14,625 nucleotides of DNA from Gammaproteobacteria bacterium (GTDB lineage Bacteria; Pseudomonadota; Gammaproteobacteria; JAPPPA01). The stretch lies in contig JAPPPA010000163.1 in assembly GCA_028817755.1 (NCBI GenBank), forward strand, positions 1-14,625. Reading direction: 5' to 3'. The notes beneath the pieces are model-generated. The model had not been told where the DNA came from, searched no databases, and was given only the letters and a program-made list of their open reading frames with translations. The translations under genes and the position numbers were made by a program. This document shows positions 7,507 to 14,369 of this stretch, in pieces. Numbering within the stretch: position 1 is the first letter of the stretch; each line of letters begins with the position of its first letter.

Positions 7507-8276
7507 AGCTACACGTTCAACATCACGGTAACCCTAGTAATCCGCCGCTTGCTTTGCTGCACGGCTGGGCGCTGCATGGCGATTTTTGGCCGGAATTGGT
7601 CGATGAGTTGGCACAGCATTACTACTGCTACAACATTGATTTGCCCGGCCACGGTCAAAGCGCTAGTGGCACATGGACACTGACGCAATTCAGTCAGACT
7701 TTGGCGCAAACCTTGCCGCCGCAGTGTGTGGTGTTGGGGTGGTCTTTGGGTGGTATTGCCGCTCAGCACTTTGCCTTGAATTATCCAATGCATTTAAAAG
7801 CGTTGGTGTTGGTGGCGAGCACGCCACGTTTTTTACGTGCGCCAGACTGGCCGCATGCCGCTAAGCATGATGCGTTTGATCAGTTGGCGAGTGATATGCA
7901 TCAGCAGTTTGAAAAAACTGTGGGCGACTTTATGAAGCTCACGTTGCTTAGTGGGGAGCGCCCTAAAGTGCCGTGGCGTGAACTACAGCGTCGTGCTTTT
8001 CAGCACTCTGCGCCTGATGCCAAGTCCTTACAAAATGGTTTAAATATTTTGGCGGCAACGGATTTTCGCTTCCACGTAGAACGTATTTACGCGCCTACAC
8101 TGTGCTTGTCTGGTAGTCATGACCGTTTAACGCCGCCGCAGGCCAGTGAGTTTATGGCGGAGAAAATCACCAAGGGTGAGTGGGTGAATATCCAAGGCGC
8201 GGGCCATGCGCCCTTTATGTCTCATCCCGAAGCCTTTCAACAAGCATTAATGCCGTGGCTAGCCAATCTCAGCTGA
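7503..8276 (+). CDS. bioH: Pimeloyl-[ACP] methyl ester esterase BioH
   Basis: Alpha/beta hydrolase that removes the methyl group from pimeloyl-ACP methyl ester, ending the BioC-started masked route to the pimelate moiety. It has 257 residues, against 256 in E. coli. Catalytic triad: S81 in LGWSLGG, D207 in SGSHDRLTP and H235 in GAGHAPFMSHP; D207 and H235 share the E. coli numbers. LLHGWALHGDFW (18-29) is the typical early oxyanion region and LPGHGQS follows at 47-53. The ATGA at 7503-7506 joins it to bioF, so the two are probably translationally coupled. The GWSLGG and SHP context points to BioH rather than a generic hydrolase, and bioC directly follows. Confidence 0.95.
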   Translation: MKLHVQHHGNPSNPPLALLHGWALHGDFWPELVDELAQHYYCYNIDLPGHGQSASGTWTLTQFSQTLAQTLPPQCVVLGWSLGGIAAQHFALNYPMHLKALVLVASTPRFLRAPDWPHAAKHDAFDQLASDMHQQFEKTVGDFMKLTLLSGERPKVPWRELQRRAFQHSAPDAKSLQNGLNILAATDFRFHVERIYAPTLCLSGSHDRLTPPQASEFMAEKITKGEWVNIQGAGHAPFMSHPEAFQQALMPWLANLS

Positions 8277-8281
8277 GCACC

Positions 8282-9055
8282 GTGTTGGTTGATAAGTCTC
8301 GCGTGGCGCAGAACTTTGGCGCTGCCGCTGCGAGCTATGATCAGCATGCTGCTTTGCAGCGAGATATAGCTGCCGAACTAAGAGAGCAGTGGCCGCAGTT
8401 GCCTGAAACGGCAGCGGTGATCGACTTGGGTTGTGGTACAGGCCGTGACAGCGAGTGGTTATCGCGGCAACACCAGCTGCACGCGGTGGATATTGCGCAG
8501 GGAATGCTAGAGGCGACTACGGCGCGTTGTCAGCAGTCGGTGCAAACGCATTGTCTGGATGTGTTGCAGTTGTCACAGTTACCCGTCACGGCGGAGGCGC
8601 TGTGGAGTAGTTGCATGTTGCAGTGGGCGACAGATATGCCTGCTGCAGCAGAGGCAATTGCGGCTGCATTGGCACCAAGTGGTCAAGTGGTCGCTGGCTT
8701 GTTTACGGCCGGGTCGTTAACCGAGCTCACGCAGGCTTGGGCGGCGGTAGATGATTTTCCGCATACCGTTTCTCTGCCAGATATTGAAAGCATCCGGCAG
8801 GCATTTGAGTCAGCAGGTTTTGAATTGCGCTGGGAAAAAACGCTTCACACCCAAGTGCATTTTGAAAACCTAGCGGCGGTGCGCGGCCATTTGCGTGGCT
8901 TGGGGGCGACTAACGCCCTACAGCAGCGCGCCAAGGGGCTAATGAGTCGCCAAAAATTGCAGCGTTTGAATAACGCTTTGGAAAGTTTTCGGCAGCCACA
9001 AGGTATTCCGATGACATGGAATGCCTGGCTATTTAAAGCGGAGAAAATACGATGA
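8282..9055 (+). CDS. bioC: Malonyl-ACP O-methyltransferase BioC
   Basis: SAM-dependent methyltransferase that methylates malonyl-ACP so that fatty acid synthesis can elongate it to pimeloyl-ACP methyl ester. About 257 residues, near the 251 of E. coli. The N-terminus MLVDKSRVAQNFGAAAASYD, QHAALQRDIA and the SAM-binding VIDLGCGTGRDSEWL are typical, as are LQWATDMPAAAEAI, GSLTELTQAWAAVD and a C-terminal LRGLGATNA region. I chose GTG 8282, five bases after the bioH stop, because it places the first Phe of the conserved N-terminus at position 12, as in the family. Alternative starts are TTG 8285 and GTG 8255; the frame is open further upstream within bioH, but this adds unrelated sequence. It overlaps bioD by ATGA. 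Confidence 0.93.
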   Translation: MLVDKSRVAQNFGAAAASYDQHAALQRDIAAELREQWPQLPETAAVIDLGCGTGRDSEWLSRQHQLHAVDIAQGMLEATTARCQQSVQTHCLDVLQLSQLPVTAEALWSSCMLQWATDMPAAAEAIAAALAPSGQVVAGLFTAGSLTELTQAWAAVDDFPHTVSLPDIESIRQAFESAGFELRWEKTLHTQVHFENLAAVRGHLRGLGATNALQQRAKGLMSRQKLQRLNNALESFRQPQGIPMTWNAWLFKAEKIR

Positions 9056-9738
9056 GTGCGTGGTTTGTAACAGGCACCGATACCGGTTGTGGCAAAACGG
9101 CCGTGTCCGTAGCGCTGGTAAAGGCTTTAAATAGCGTTGGTAATAGTTGTGGCTACAAACCCATCGCTGCGGGCTGTGAATATGTGGAAGGTAAATGGGC
9201 GAATGAAGATGCGCTGGCGTTACAGCAAGTGAGCCACCCACGGCCTGAATATGAGCAGGTAAACCCGTTCTCGCTTAAAGAAGCGATTGCGCCCCATATT
9301 GCGGCGAAAAACGAAGGCGTTGAGTTGCCAATGAGCGCGGTTAAGTCCGGTTTCGATACGCTGCAGGCGGCGTATGCCAACGTTGTGGTTGAAGGTGCAG
9401 GCGGCTGGTATGTGCCGTTGTCGCTAGAAGAAGATTTGTGGTTTTCAGATGTGCCTAAGCAATTGGGTTTGCCCATCATCATGGTGGTGGGCGTGAAGTT
9501 GGGTTGTATTAACCATGCCACGCTTACGGCCAAGGCGATCTTGGCAAGTGGCAATCGCCTCGTGGGTTGGGTGGCGAACGTGGTTGATCCGGCGATGGAT
9601 GCGGAAAATGAAAACCTAAAAACCTTGCAGCATGTACTTAGCGATCAGCTGCAAGTGCCGCAAATCGCGCAATTTAATTACGAAGCGAGCGGCCAGCTGC
9701 CCCCGGAAAATATTCGATTAGATGCGCTAATGCACTAA
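9052..9738 (+). CDS. bioD: Dethiobiotin synthetase BioD
   Basis: ATP-dependent carboxylase that forms the ureido ring of dethiobiotin from 7,8-diaminononanoate and CO2. 228 residues, a normal length. The P-loop GTDTGCGKT lies at 8-16 (K15, T16); GYKPIAAGCE carries the substrate lysine; VVVEGAGGWYVPL is the conserved switch-like motif; WVANVVDP is near the C-terminal nucleotide-binding part. The ATG overlaps the bioC stop as ATGA (9052-9055). It is the last biotin gene here; bioA, needed for its substrate, is not in this window. No hairpin with a T run follows, so some read-through towards coxB is possible. Confidence 0.96.
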   Translation: MSAWFVTGTDTGCGKTAVSVALVKALNSVGNSCGYKPIAAGCEYVEGKWANEDALALQQVSHPRPEYEQVNPFSLKEAIAPHIAAKNEGVELPMSAVKSGFDTLQAAYANVVVEGAGGWYVPLSLEEDLWFSDVPKQLGLPIIMVVGVKLGCINHATLTAKAILASGNRLVGWVANVVDPAMDAENENLKTLQHVLSDQLQVPQIAQFNYEASGQLPPENIRLDALMH

Positions 9739-9786
9739 AACTGGGCGGTTAACTTCATAAAACGGGGAACAAACACACAGAATAAG

Positions 9787-9815
9787 TTGTCCCGCGCGGC
9801 CCTGATAACTAGAAT
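9787..9815 (+). promoter_or_regulatory. Sigma70-type promoter of the cox operon
   Basis: TTGTCC (9787-9792) and TAGAAT (9810-9815) are separated by exactly 17 bases; they match the consensus at four and five of six positions. It would start transcription near 9822, giving a leader of about 120 bases before coxB. Confidence 0.6.
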
Positions 9816-9828
9816 AGGCGGACTTTTG

Positions 9829-9860
9829 GGCCACTCCCCGTAGCGTTTACGGTGGTGGCC
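9829..9860 (+). promoter_or_regulatory. Stem-loop at the 5' end of the cox leader
   Basis: GGCCAC (9829-9834) pairs with GTGGCC (9855-9860), and inside it CCGTA (9838-9842) pairs with TACGG (9848-9852) around the loop GCGTT. The helix has a small internal loop (TCC/TG). No T run follows, so it is not a terminator. It would form at the very start of the cox mRNA; a stabilising or regulatory role is inference. Confidence 0.55.
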
Positions 9861-9882
9861 GCTGGGAGCAAGAGATTTTCGC

Positions 9883-9900
9883 CACTTCATAACGGAAGTG
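9883..9900 (+). promoter_or_regulatory. Second stem-loop in the cox leader
   Basis: CACTTC (9883-9888) and GAAGTG (9895-9900) form a 6-bp stem with a 6-base loop, 32 bases before the coxB ribosome binding site. The role is unknown; a stem this short could arise by chance. Confidence 0.35.
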
Positions 9901-9942
9901 CCGAAGCCCTCTAAGTCATTCATTTTTAGCCAGGAGCACCAC

Positions 9943-10800
9943 ATGTCTTCAGCTTTTATGTCCCGTACTGGGGCGCTGATGAGCAAGCTCGCTATTGCAG
10001 CCAGCTTGGGCATGGTTAGCCAAGCCGCAACCGCCGAATACGCCTTGAATATGCCAGTAGGCGTAACTGAAATTAGTCGTGAAGTGTACGACCTGCACAT
10101 GTTGGTGTTTTACGTCTGCTGTGTCATTGGCGCGGTAGTGTTTGGCGCAATGATTTATTCAATCATTGCTCACCGTAAGTCTAAAGGCGCGAAAGCCGCC
10201 AACTTCCACCACAGCACCGTGGTAGAAATTGTTTGGACTGCGATTCCGTTTGTTATTTTGATGGCCTTGGCGCTACCTGCTGCTAAAACGCTAGTGAAGA
10301 TGGAAAACACCCGCGGCGCGGAAATGTCCATCAAAGTCACTGGCTACCAGTGGAAATGGCAGTACGAGTACATTGACGAAGATGTGAGCTTCTACAGCAC
10401 CTTGTCGCAAGACTCTAACTTCGCGCGTCAGAAAAACTCAGGTGTTGATCTAGAAAGCGTTGATAACTACTTGCTAGACGTAGACAACCCATTGGTTGTG
10501 CCTACCGACACCAAGATCCGCTTGCTGCTAACTGCTGCTGATGTAATCCACGCTTGGTGGGTGCCAGACTTCGCGGTTAAGAAAGACGCGATTCCTGGTT
10601 ACATCAACGAAACCTGGATGCAGATCGACGAGCCTGGCACTTACCGTGGTCAGTGTGCTGAGCTTTGTGGTCGCGACAACGGATTTATGCCAGTTGATGT
10701 TATCGCTAAAGAGCCAGCTGAATACCAGAAGTGGTTAGCTGAGCAAAAAGGCGAGACTGCATCTGTAGCAACCGAACAAAACGTTGCGCTTGCGCAATAA
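9943..10800 (+). CDS. coxB: Cytochrome c oxidase subunit II (CoxB)
   Basis: Subunit II of aa3-type cytochrome c oxidase, which takes electrons from cytochrome c at the CuA centre. 285 residues: a signal peptide (likely cut after A29-T30-A31), membrane helices at about 51-77 and 93-114, then the periplasmic cupredoxin domain. GYQWKWQYEY (134-143) is the aromatic electron-entry region. CuA ligands are H203 (DVIHAWWVP), C238, E240, C242 and M249 in QCAELCGRDNGFMPV, but the second His ligand, expected at 246, is Asn (AAC, 10678-10680). This is odd and is reported below. ATG 9943 is chosen because AGGAG at 9932-9936 is 6 bases upstream and it starts a good signal peptide. First gene of the cox operon; coxA follows after 24 bases. 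Confidence 0.96.
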   Translation: MSSAFMSRTGALMSKLAIAASLGMVSQAATAEYALNMPVGVTEISREVYDLHMLVFYVCCVIGAVVFGAMIYSIIAHRKSKGAKAANFHHSTVVEIVWTAIPFVILMALALPAAKTLVKMENTRGAEMSIKVTGYQWKWQYEYIDEDVSFYSTLSQDSNFARQKNSGVDLESVDNYLLDVDNPLVVPTDTKIRLLLTAADVIHAWWVPDFAVKKDAIPGYINETWMQIDEPGTYRGQCAELCGRDNGFMPVDVIAKEPAEYQKWLAEQKGETASVATEQNVALAQ

Positions 10801-10824
10801 GCCCGACTTTAGGAGTTAATCAAG

Positions 10825-12426
10825 ATGAGTCACGCAGAAGCACACGATCATCACCACGGTCCTGAGCCGGGTTTCATGCGTTGGTTGAAAACCACCAACC
10901 ACAAAGACCTAGGTGCTCTATACCTTATGTTCTCACTGGCGATGTTTATCGTCGGTGGCCTTATGTCACTGGTTATCCGCGCTGAGCTATTCACGCCGGG
11001 CATGCAGTTTGTAGATCCTCAGTTCTTCAACAGCATGACCACCATGCACGCGCTGTTTATGATCTTTGGTGGCGTAATGCCGGCCTTTACTGGCCTTTCA
11101 AACTACCTCATTCCAATTCAGCTTGGCGCTCCAGATATGGCGCTGCCACGTATTAACAACATGGGCTTCTGGATTCTTCCAATCGCTTTCGGCATGTTGT
11201 TAAGCACGCTGTTCATGGAAGGCGGCGCTCCAGCTGGTGGTTGGACGCTATACCCACCGTTGTCTATGCAGACCGGTGACGCGATGCCGTTCCTTGTATT
11301 TTCAATTCACTTGATGGGTATCTCGTCAATCACTGGCGCTATCAACGTAATTGTGACCATTCTTAACCTGCGCGCACCTGGCATGGACCTAATGAAAATG
11401 CCACTGTTCTGCTGGACTTGGTTGATTACTGCTTTCCTATTGATTGCGGTAATGCCTGTTCTAGCCGGTGCGGTAACCATGCTGCTAACCGATAAGTACT
11501 TCGGTACTACCTTCTTCGCAGCAGCGGGTGGTGGTGACCCAGTGATGTTCCAGCACATCTTCTGGTTCTTCGGTCACCCTGAGGTATACATCATGATCTT
11601 GCCTGCCTTCGGCGTGGTATCTCAGATCATTCCTACCTTTGCTCGTAAGACACTATTTGGTTACAGCTCAATGGTTTACGCGACAGCGGCGATTGCGTTG
11701 GCCTCGGTCATCGTATGGGCTCACCACATGTTTGCCGTGGGCCTGCCAGTAGCAGCCGAACTGTTCTTTATGTTCGCGGCCAAGATGATTTCTGTGCCTA
11801 CCGGTGTGAAAGTATTTAACTGGGTAGCAACCATGTGGCGTGGCAGCATGACCTTTGAGACACCAATGCTGTTCTCACTGGGTTTTGTAATCCTGTTCAC
11901 CATCGGTGGCTTTTCTGGCCTAATGCTGGCGATGACTCCTGTTGACTTCCAGTACCACGATTCGTACTTCGTAGTAGCTCACTTCCACTATGTATTGGTG
12001 CCGGGTGCAGTATTCAGCTTGTTCGCAGCGGTTTACTACTGGCTACCTAAGTGGACCGGCACTATGTACAACGAGAAGCTAGGCAAGTTGCACTTCTGGT
12101 TGTCTACCATCTTTATTAACGTGTTGTTCTTCCCGCAGCACTTCCTAGGTCTAGCAGGTATGCCGCGTCGTATTCCTGACTACAGCCTTCAGTTCGCGGA
12201 ATTCAACTTCATGAGCTCGGTTGGCGCGTTTGCCTTCTTCATCACTCAGTTCATCTTCTTGTACAACCTAATTACCACTTGCCGTGGTAAGTGGGAGAAG
12301 GCGACTGATCAAGTTTGGGAAGGCGCTAAAGGTGTTGAGTGGGAAATGCTTCCTTCTCCACTGCCGTACCACACCTTCGAGCAACAGCCAGACTTGTCTG
12401 ACTACGAGCCACACCCTACTCACTAG
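10825..12426 (+). CDS. coxA: Cytochrome c oxidase subunit I (CoxA/CtaD)
   Basis: Catalytic subunit I of aa3-type oxidase; it reduces O2 to water at the heme a3-CuB site and pumps protons. 533 residues and about 12 membrane helices. Heme a ligands are H75 (TTMHALFMIFG) and H388; the heme a3 ligand is H386 (VVAHFHYVL). CuB ligands are H251, H300 and H301 (GHPEVY, WAHHMF), with the cross-linked Y255. Proton paths: D104 (GAPDMALPR, D-channel entry), E253 and K329 (PTGVKVF, K-channel), all present, so this is a type A1 oxidase. The N-terminus is His-rich (HAEAHDHHHG). AGGAG at 10811-10815 precedes the ATG by 9 bases. 116 bases separate it from cox11. Confidence 0.98.
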   Translation: MSHAEAHDHHHGPEPGFMRWLKTTNHKDLGALYLMFSLAMFIVGGLMSLVIRAELFTPGMQFVDPQFFNSMTTMHALFMIFGGVMPAFTGLSNYLIPIQLGAPDMALPRINNMGFWILPIAFGMLLSTLFMEGGAPAGGWTLYPPLSMQTGDAMPFLVFSIHLMGISSITGAINVIVTILNLRAPGMDLMKMPLFCWTWLITAFLLIAVMPVLAGAVTMLLTDKYFGTTFFAAAGGGDPVMFQHIFWFFGHPEVYIMILPAFGVVSQIIPTFARKTLFGYSSMVYATAAIALASVIVWAHHMFAVGLPVAAELFFMFAAKMISVPTGVKVFNWVATMWRGSMTFETPMLFSLGFVILFTIGGFSGLMLAMTPVDFQYHDSYFVVAHFHYVLVPGAVFSLFAAVYYWLPKWTGTMYNEKLGKLHFWLSTIFINVLFFPQHFLGLAGMPRRIPDYSLQFAEFNFMSSVGAFAFFITQFIFLYNLITTCRGKWEKATDQVWEGAKGVEWEMLPSPLPYHTFEQQPDLSDYEPHPTH

Positions 12427-12542
12427 GGCGTGGTACAGCGCTGGCTCCGCGTTTGTAGGGGCCAGCCTATCGTCGGATGTCTTATTGCCTCGGCACTAAG
12501 GCATCCCGCAATAGGCTTAGATCAACGTAAAGAGTAAGAAAA

Positions 12543-13091
12543 CTGAGCGAAACCGCGAATCTCAAAAACGACACCCGCAATGCAACCCTGCGTTTAGTAG
12601 GCGCTGTGTTGGCGATGTTCGCTTTTGGTTATGCCCTCGTTCCTCTTTACGATCTGGTTTGTGAAATTACGGGCTATAACGGCCGCAACTCAGCAACTAC
12701 AACGGTGGCTGATGTCAGTAGTTTCGAACCAGATGTGAGCCGGACAGTAAAAGTTGAGTTTGTGACCAGTGTTGGCACCGATTTGCCATGGAAATTCTGG
12801 ACCACATCCAACAGCATTCAATTGCACCCGGGTGAAATGACCACCGTGCAGTTTTATGCCACGAACAAGGCGACAGAAGCGCGTATTGGCCAAGCCATAC
12901 CGGGAGTGTCGCCCACTGTTGCTTCAAAGTACTTCCGTAAAACGGAATGTTTCTGCTTTAACGAGCAGCCTTTTGAAGCCGGACAGACTCGGGAAATGCC
13001 GGTGACCTTTTTGGTCGATCCTGCACTTCCTGATGATGTAGATACAATTACTTTGTCGTACACGTTTTTTAAGGCGCCCGACAAAGGGTAG
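12543..13091 (+). CDS. cox11: Cytochrome c oxidase assembly protein Cox11 (CtaG), apparent CTG start
   Basis: Membrane-anchored copper chaperone that delivers CuB copper to subunit I. From CTG 12543 it has 182 residues: a short cytoplasmic N-terminus (MSETANLKND), one membrane helix (about 16-36, LRLVGAVLAMFAFGYALVP), the conserved PLYDLVCEITGYNGR with C40, and a periplasmic domain with the copper-binding CFCF (C136, C138) followed by EQPFEAG and FLVDP. No ATG, GTG or TTG lies between the in-frame stop at 12528-12530 and GTG 12606; starting at 12606 would remove the N-terminus and cut the membrane helix. Hence I place the start at CTG 12543, with a weak AAAGAG at 12529-12534. A sequencing error or mutated ATG is possible. 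Position between coxA and cox3 is usual. Confidence 0.88.
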   Translation: MSETANLKNDTRNATLRLVGAVLAMFAFGYALVPLYDLVCEITGYNGRNSATTTVADVSSFEPDVSRTVKVEFVTSVGTDLPWKFWTTSNSIQLHPGEMTTVQFYATNKATEARIGQAIPGVSPTVASKYFRKTECFCFNEQPFEAGQTREMPVTFLVDPALPDDVDTITLSYTFFKAPDKG

Positions 13092-13128
13092 AAAAGTTAA
13101 CTAGACCCAACCGGAAAAGGATACCGCC

Positions 13129-14049
13129 ATGGCGCATTCCGCAGAAAATAACCAGGACATTTATTACGTCCCTCACGAAGGCAGCCTGTGGCCCGCCATT
13201 GCCATTGTTGGCATGTTCGGCACCACCGTTGGCGCTTCTATGATGATGAACGAAAGCAGCCTTGGCGCACCGCTAATGTATGCGGGTATTGCTGTACTGC
13301 TATTCATGTTCTACGGCTGGATTAAGCAAGTTGCTGGCGAAAGCATGAGCGGCCTATACAACAAGCGTATGGACCTTTCTTTCCGCTGGAGCATGGGCTG
13401 GTTTATCTTCTCTGAAGTGATGTTCTTCGCGGCCTTCTTTGGCGCGCTTTGGTACGCACGTGCTATTTCAATCCCGTTCATTGGTGGTGAAGGTAACAAC
13501 CTAGCGACCAACTTGTTCCTATGGGACGGCTGGGAAGCGCATTGGCCAACCAATGGCCCAGCAGAATGGGGCGGCATCTTTCAAACTGTAGCGCCTTGGG
13601 GCGAATGGGGTCATGGCTTCAAAGAGTGGTTTAACCACAGCCTGCCGTTGGTTAACACCATGATTCTTCTAACTTCAGGCGTAACTCTTGAGTGGGCGCA
13701 CCACCGCTTGCTACAAGGCAAGAATGGCCGCGCCGCTATCATGTTGGGTGTGACTTCTGCTCTAGGTGTGTGGTTCCTATACCTACAGGCTTCTGAGTAC
13801 GCGCACGCTTACGCAGACCTTAACCTAACCCTAGAAAGTGGCATTTACGGTTCAACCTTCTACATGTTGACCGGCTTCCACGGCATGCACGTAACCCTAG
13901 GTACCATCATGTTGATCGTGATCACCATTCGTACCGCAATGGGTCACTTCAGCAAAGAGCAGCACTTCGGCTTCGAAGGTGTGGCTTGGTACTGGCACTT
14001 TGTTGACGTGGTATGGCTGGGTCTATTTATCTTTGTGTATATCCTTTAG
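13129..14049 (+). CDS. coxC: Cytochrome c oxidase subunit III (Cox3/CoxC)
   Basis: Integral membrane subunit III, 306 residues, about seven helices; it stabilises subunit I and supports proton uptake. Conserved segments are FSEVMFFAAFFGALWYAR (94-111, E96 corresponds to the conserved helix III Glu), LPLVNTMILLTSGVTLEWAH (172-191), LYLQASEYAHA (217-227), TGFHGMHVTLGTIML (248-262) and WYWHFVDVVWLGLFIFVYIL at the C-terminus. AAGGA at 13117-13121 precedes the ATG by 7 bases. It is longer than the 261-residue mitochondrial protein, mainly because of the N-terminal region and a Trp-rich loop at about 130-170 with seven Trp. Last gene of the cox operon; a terminator follows. Confidence 0.97.
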   Translation: MAHSAENNQDIYYVPHEGSLWPAIAIVGMFGTTVGASMMMNESSLGAPLMYAGIAVLLFMFYGWIKQVAGESMSGLYNKRMDLSFRWSMGWFIFSEVMFFAAFFGALWYARAISIPFIGGEGNNLATNLFLWDGWEAHWPTNGPAEWGGIFQTVAPWGEWGHGFKEWFNHSLPLVNTMILLTSGVTLEWAHHRLLQGKNGRAAIMLGVTSALGVWFLYLQASEYAHAYADLNLTLESGIYGSTFYMLTGFHGMHVTLGTIMLIVITIRTAMGHFSKEQHFGFEGVAWYWHFVDVVWLGLFIFVYIL

Positions 14050-14067
14050 AGGAAATACATAAGCTAC

Positions 14068-14095
14068 AAAAAAGGCGCCGAAAGGCGCCTTTTTT
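14068..14095. terminator. Bidirectional Rho-independent terminator after the cox operon
   Basis: A perfect 12-bp stem, AAAAAAGGCGCC (14068-14079) with GGCGCCTTTTTT (14084-14095), is closed by a GAAA tetraloop. The A and T runs at the two ends allow it to work for cox3 and for the convergent DUF2909 gene. Confidence 0.94.
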
Positions 14096-14114
14096 GTTTC
14101 TAGGCAGTGTGACT

Positions 14115-14330
14115 TTATTGATTCAACATGCCCGAAAAGCCGGCATATAAAATCACCGCCATCGCTACCAATGAAAACGCCACGCGTTTCACCAGTGAAC
14201 GAAATACACGGCGCTGATCGTCTTCGTCATCTTGGCTTTTCATCAAATGGCGAAAGCCAAAGCCCAAAGAAACAATTGCTGCGACTAACAGCAACACAAT
14301 AATAATTTTGGCCGCGTTCCACTCAATCAC
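14115..14330 (-). CDS. DUF2909-type small twin-helix membrane protein
   Basis: 71 residues with two hydrophobic helices, about 8-27 (KIIIVLLLVAAIVSLGFGF) and 50-67 (VAFSLVAMAVILYAGFSG), joined by a charged loop KSQDDEDDQRRVFRSLVKR. This fits the DUF2909 family of small inner-membrane proteins commonly encoded between cox3 and SURF1 in gammaproteobacteria; their function is not known, though location suggests a link to oxidase assembly. The start is GTG at 14330, with AAGGGG about 7 bases upstream on the - strand. It converges on cox3 through a shared terminator and diverges from SURF1, with 39 bp between the two starts. Confidence 0.82.
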   Translation of the reverse strand: MIEWNAAKIIIVLLLVAAIVSLGFGFRHLMKSQDDEDDQRRVFRSLVKRVAFSLVAMAVILYAGFSGMLNQ

Positions 14331-14369
14331 GGTTTGCCCCTTCGGCTGTTTTACAATAGCGCCCAGTTT

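Noticed and set aside
9153..9554. 133-codon open frame on the - strand inside bioD
   Set aside because: Antisense to bioD, whose P-loop and VEGAGG motif are unambiguous; no ribosome binding site or motif.
12477..12530. 17-codon ATG frame just upstream of and in frame with cox11
   Set aside because: Ends at TAA 12528; too short, no ribosome binding site, and its sequence does not resemble a Cox11 N-terminus, so I do not read it as a broken extension of the gene.
12430..12537. 35-codon GTG frame in the coxA-cox11 spacer
   Set aside because: No ribosome binding site, no hydrophobic segment like the known small oxidase assembly proteins, and no recognisable motif.
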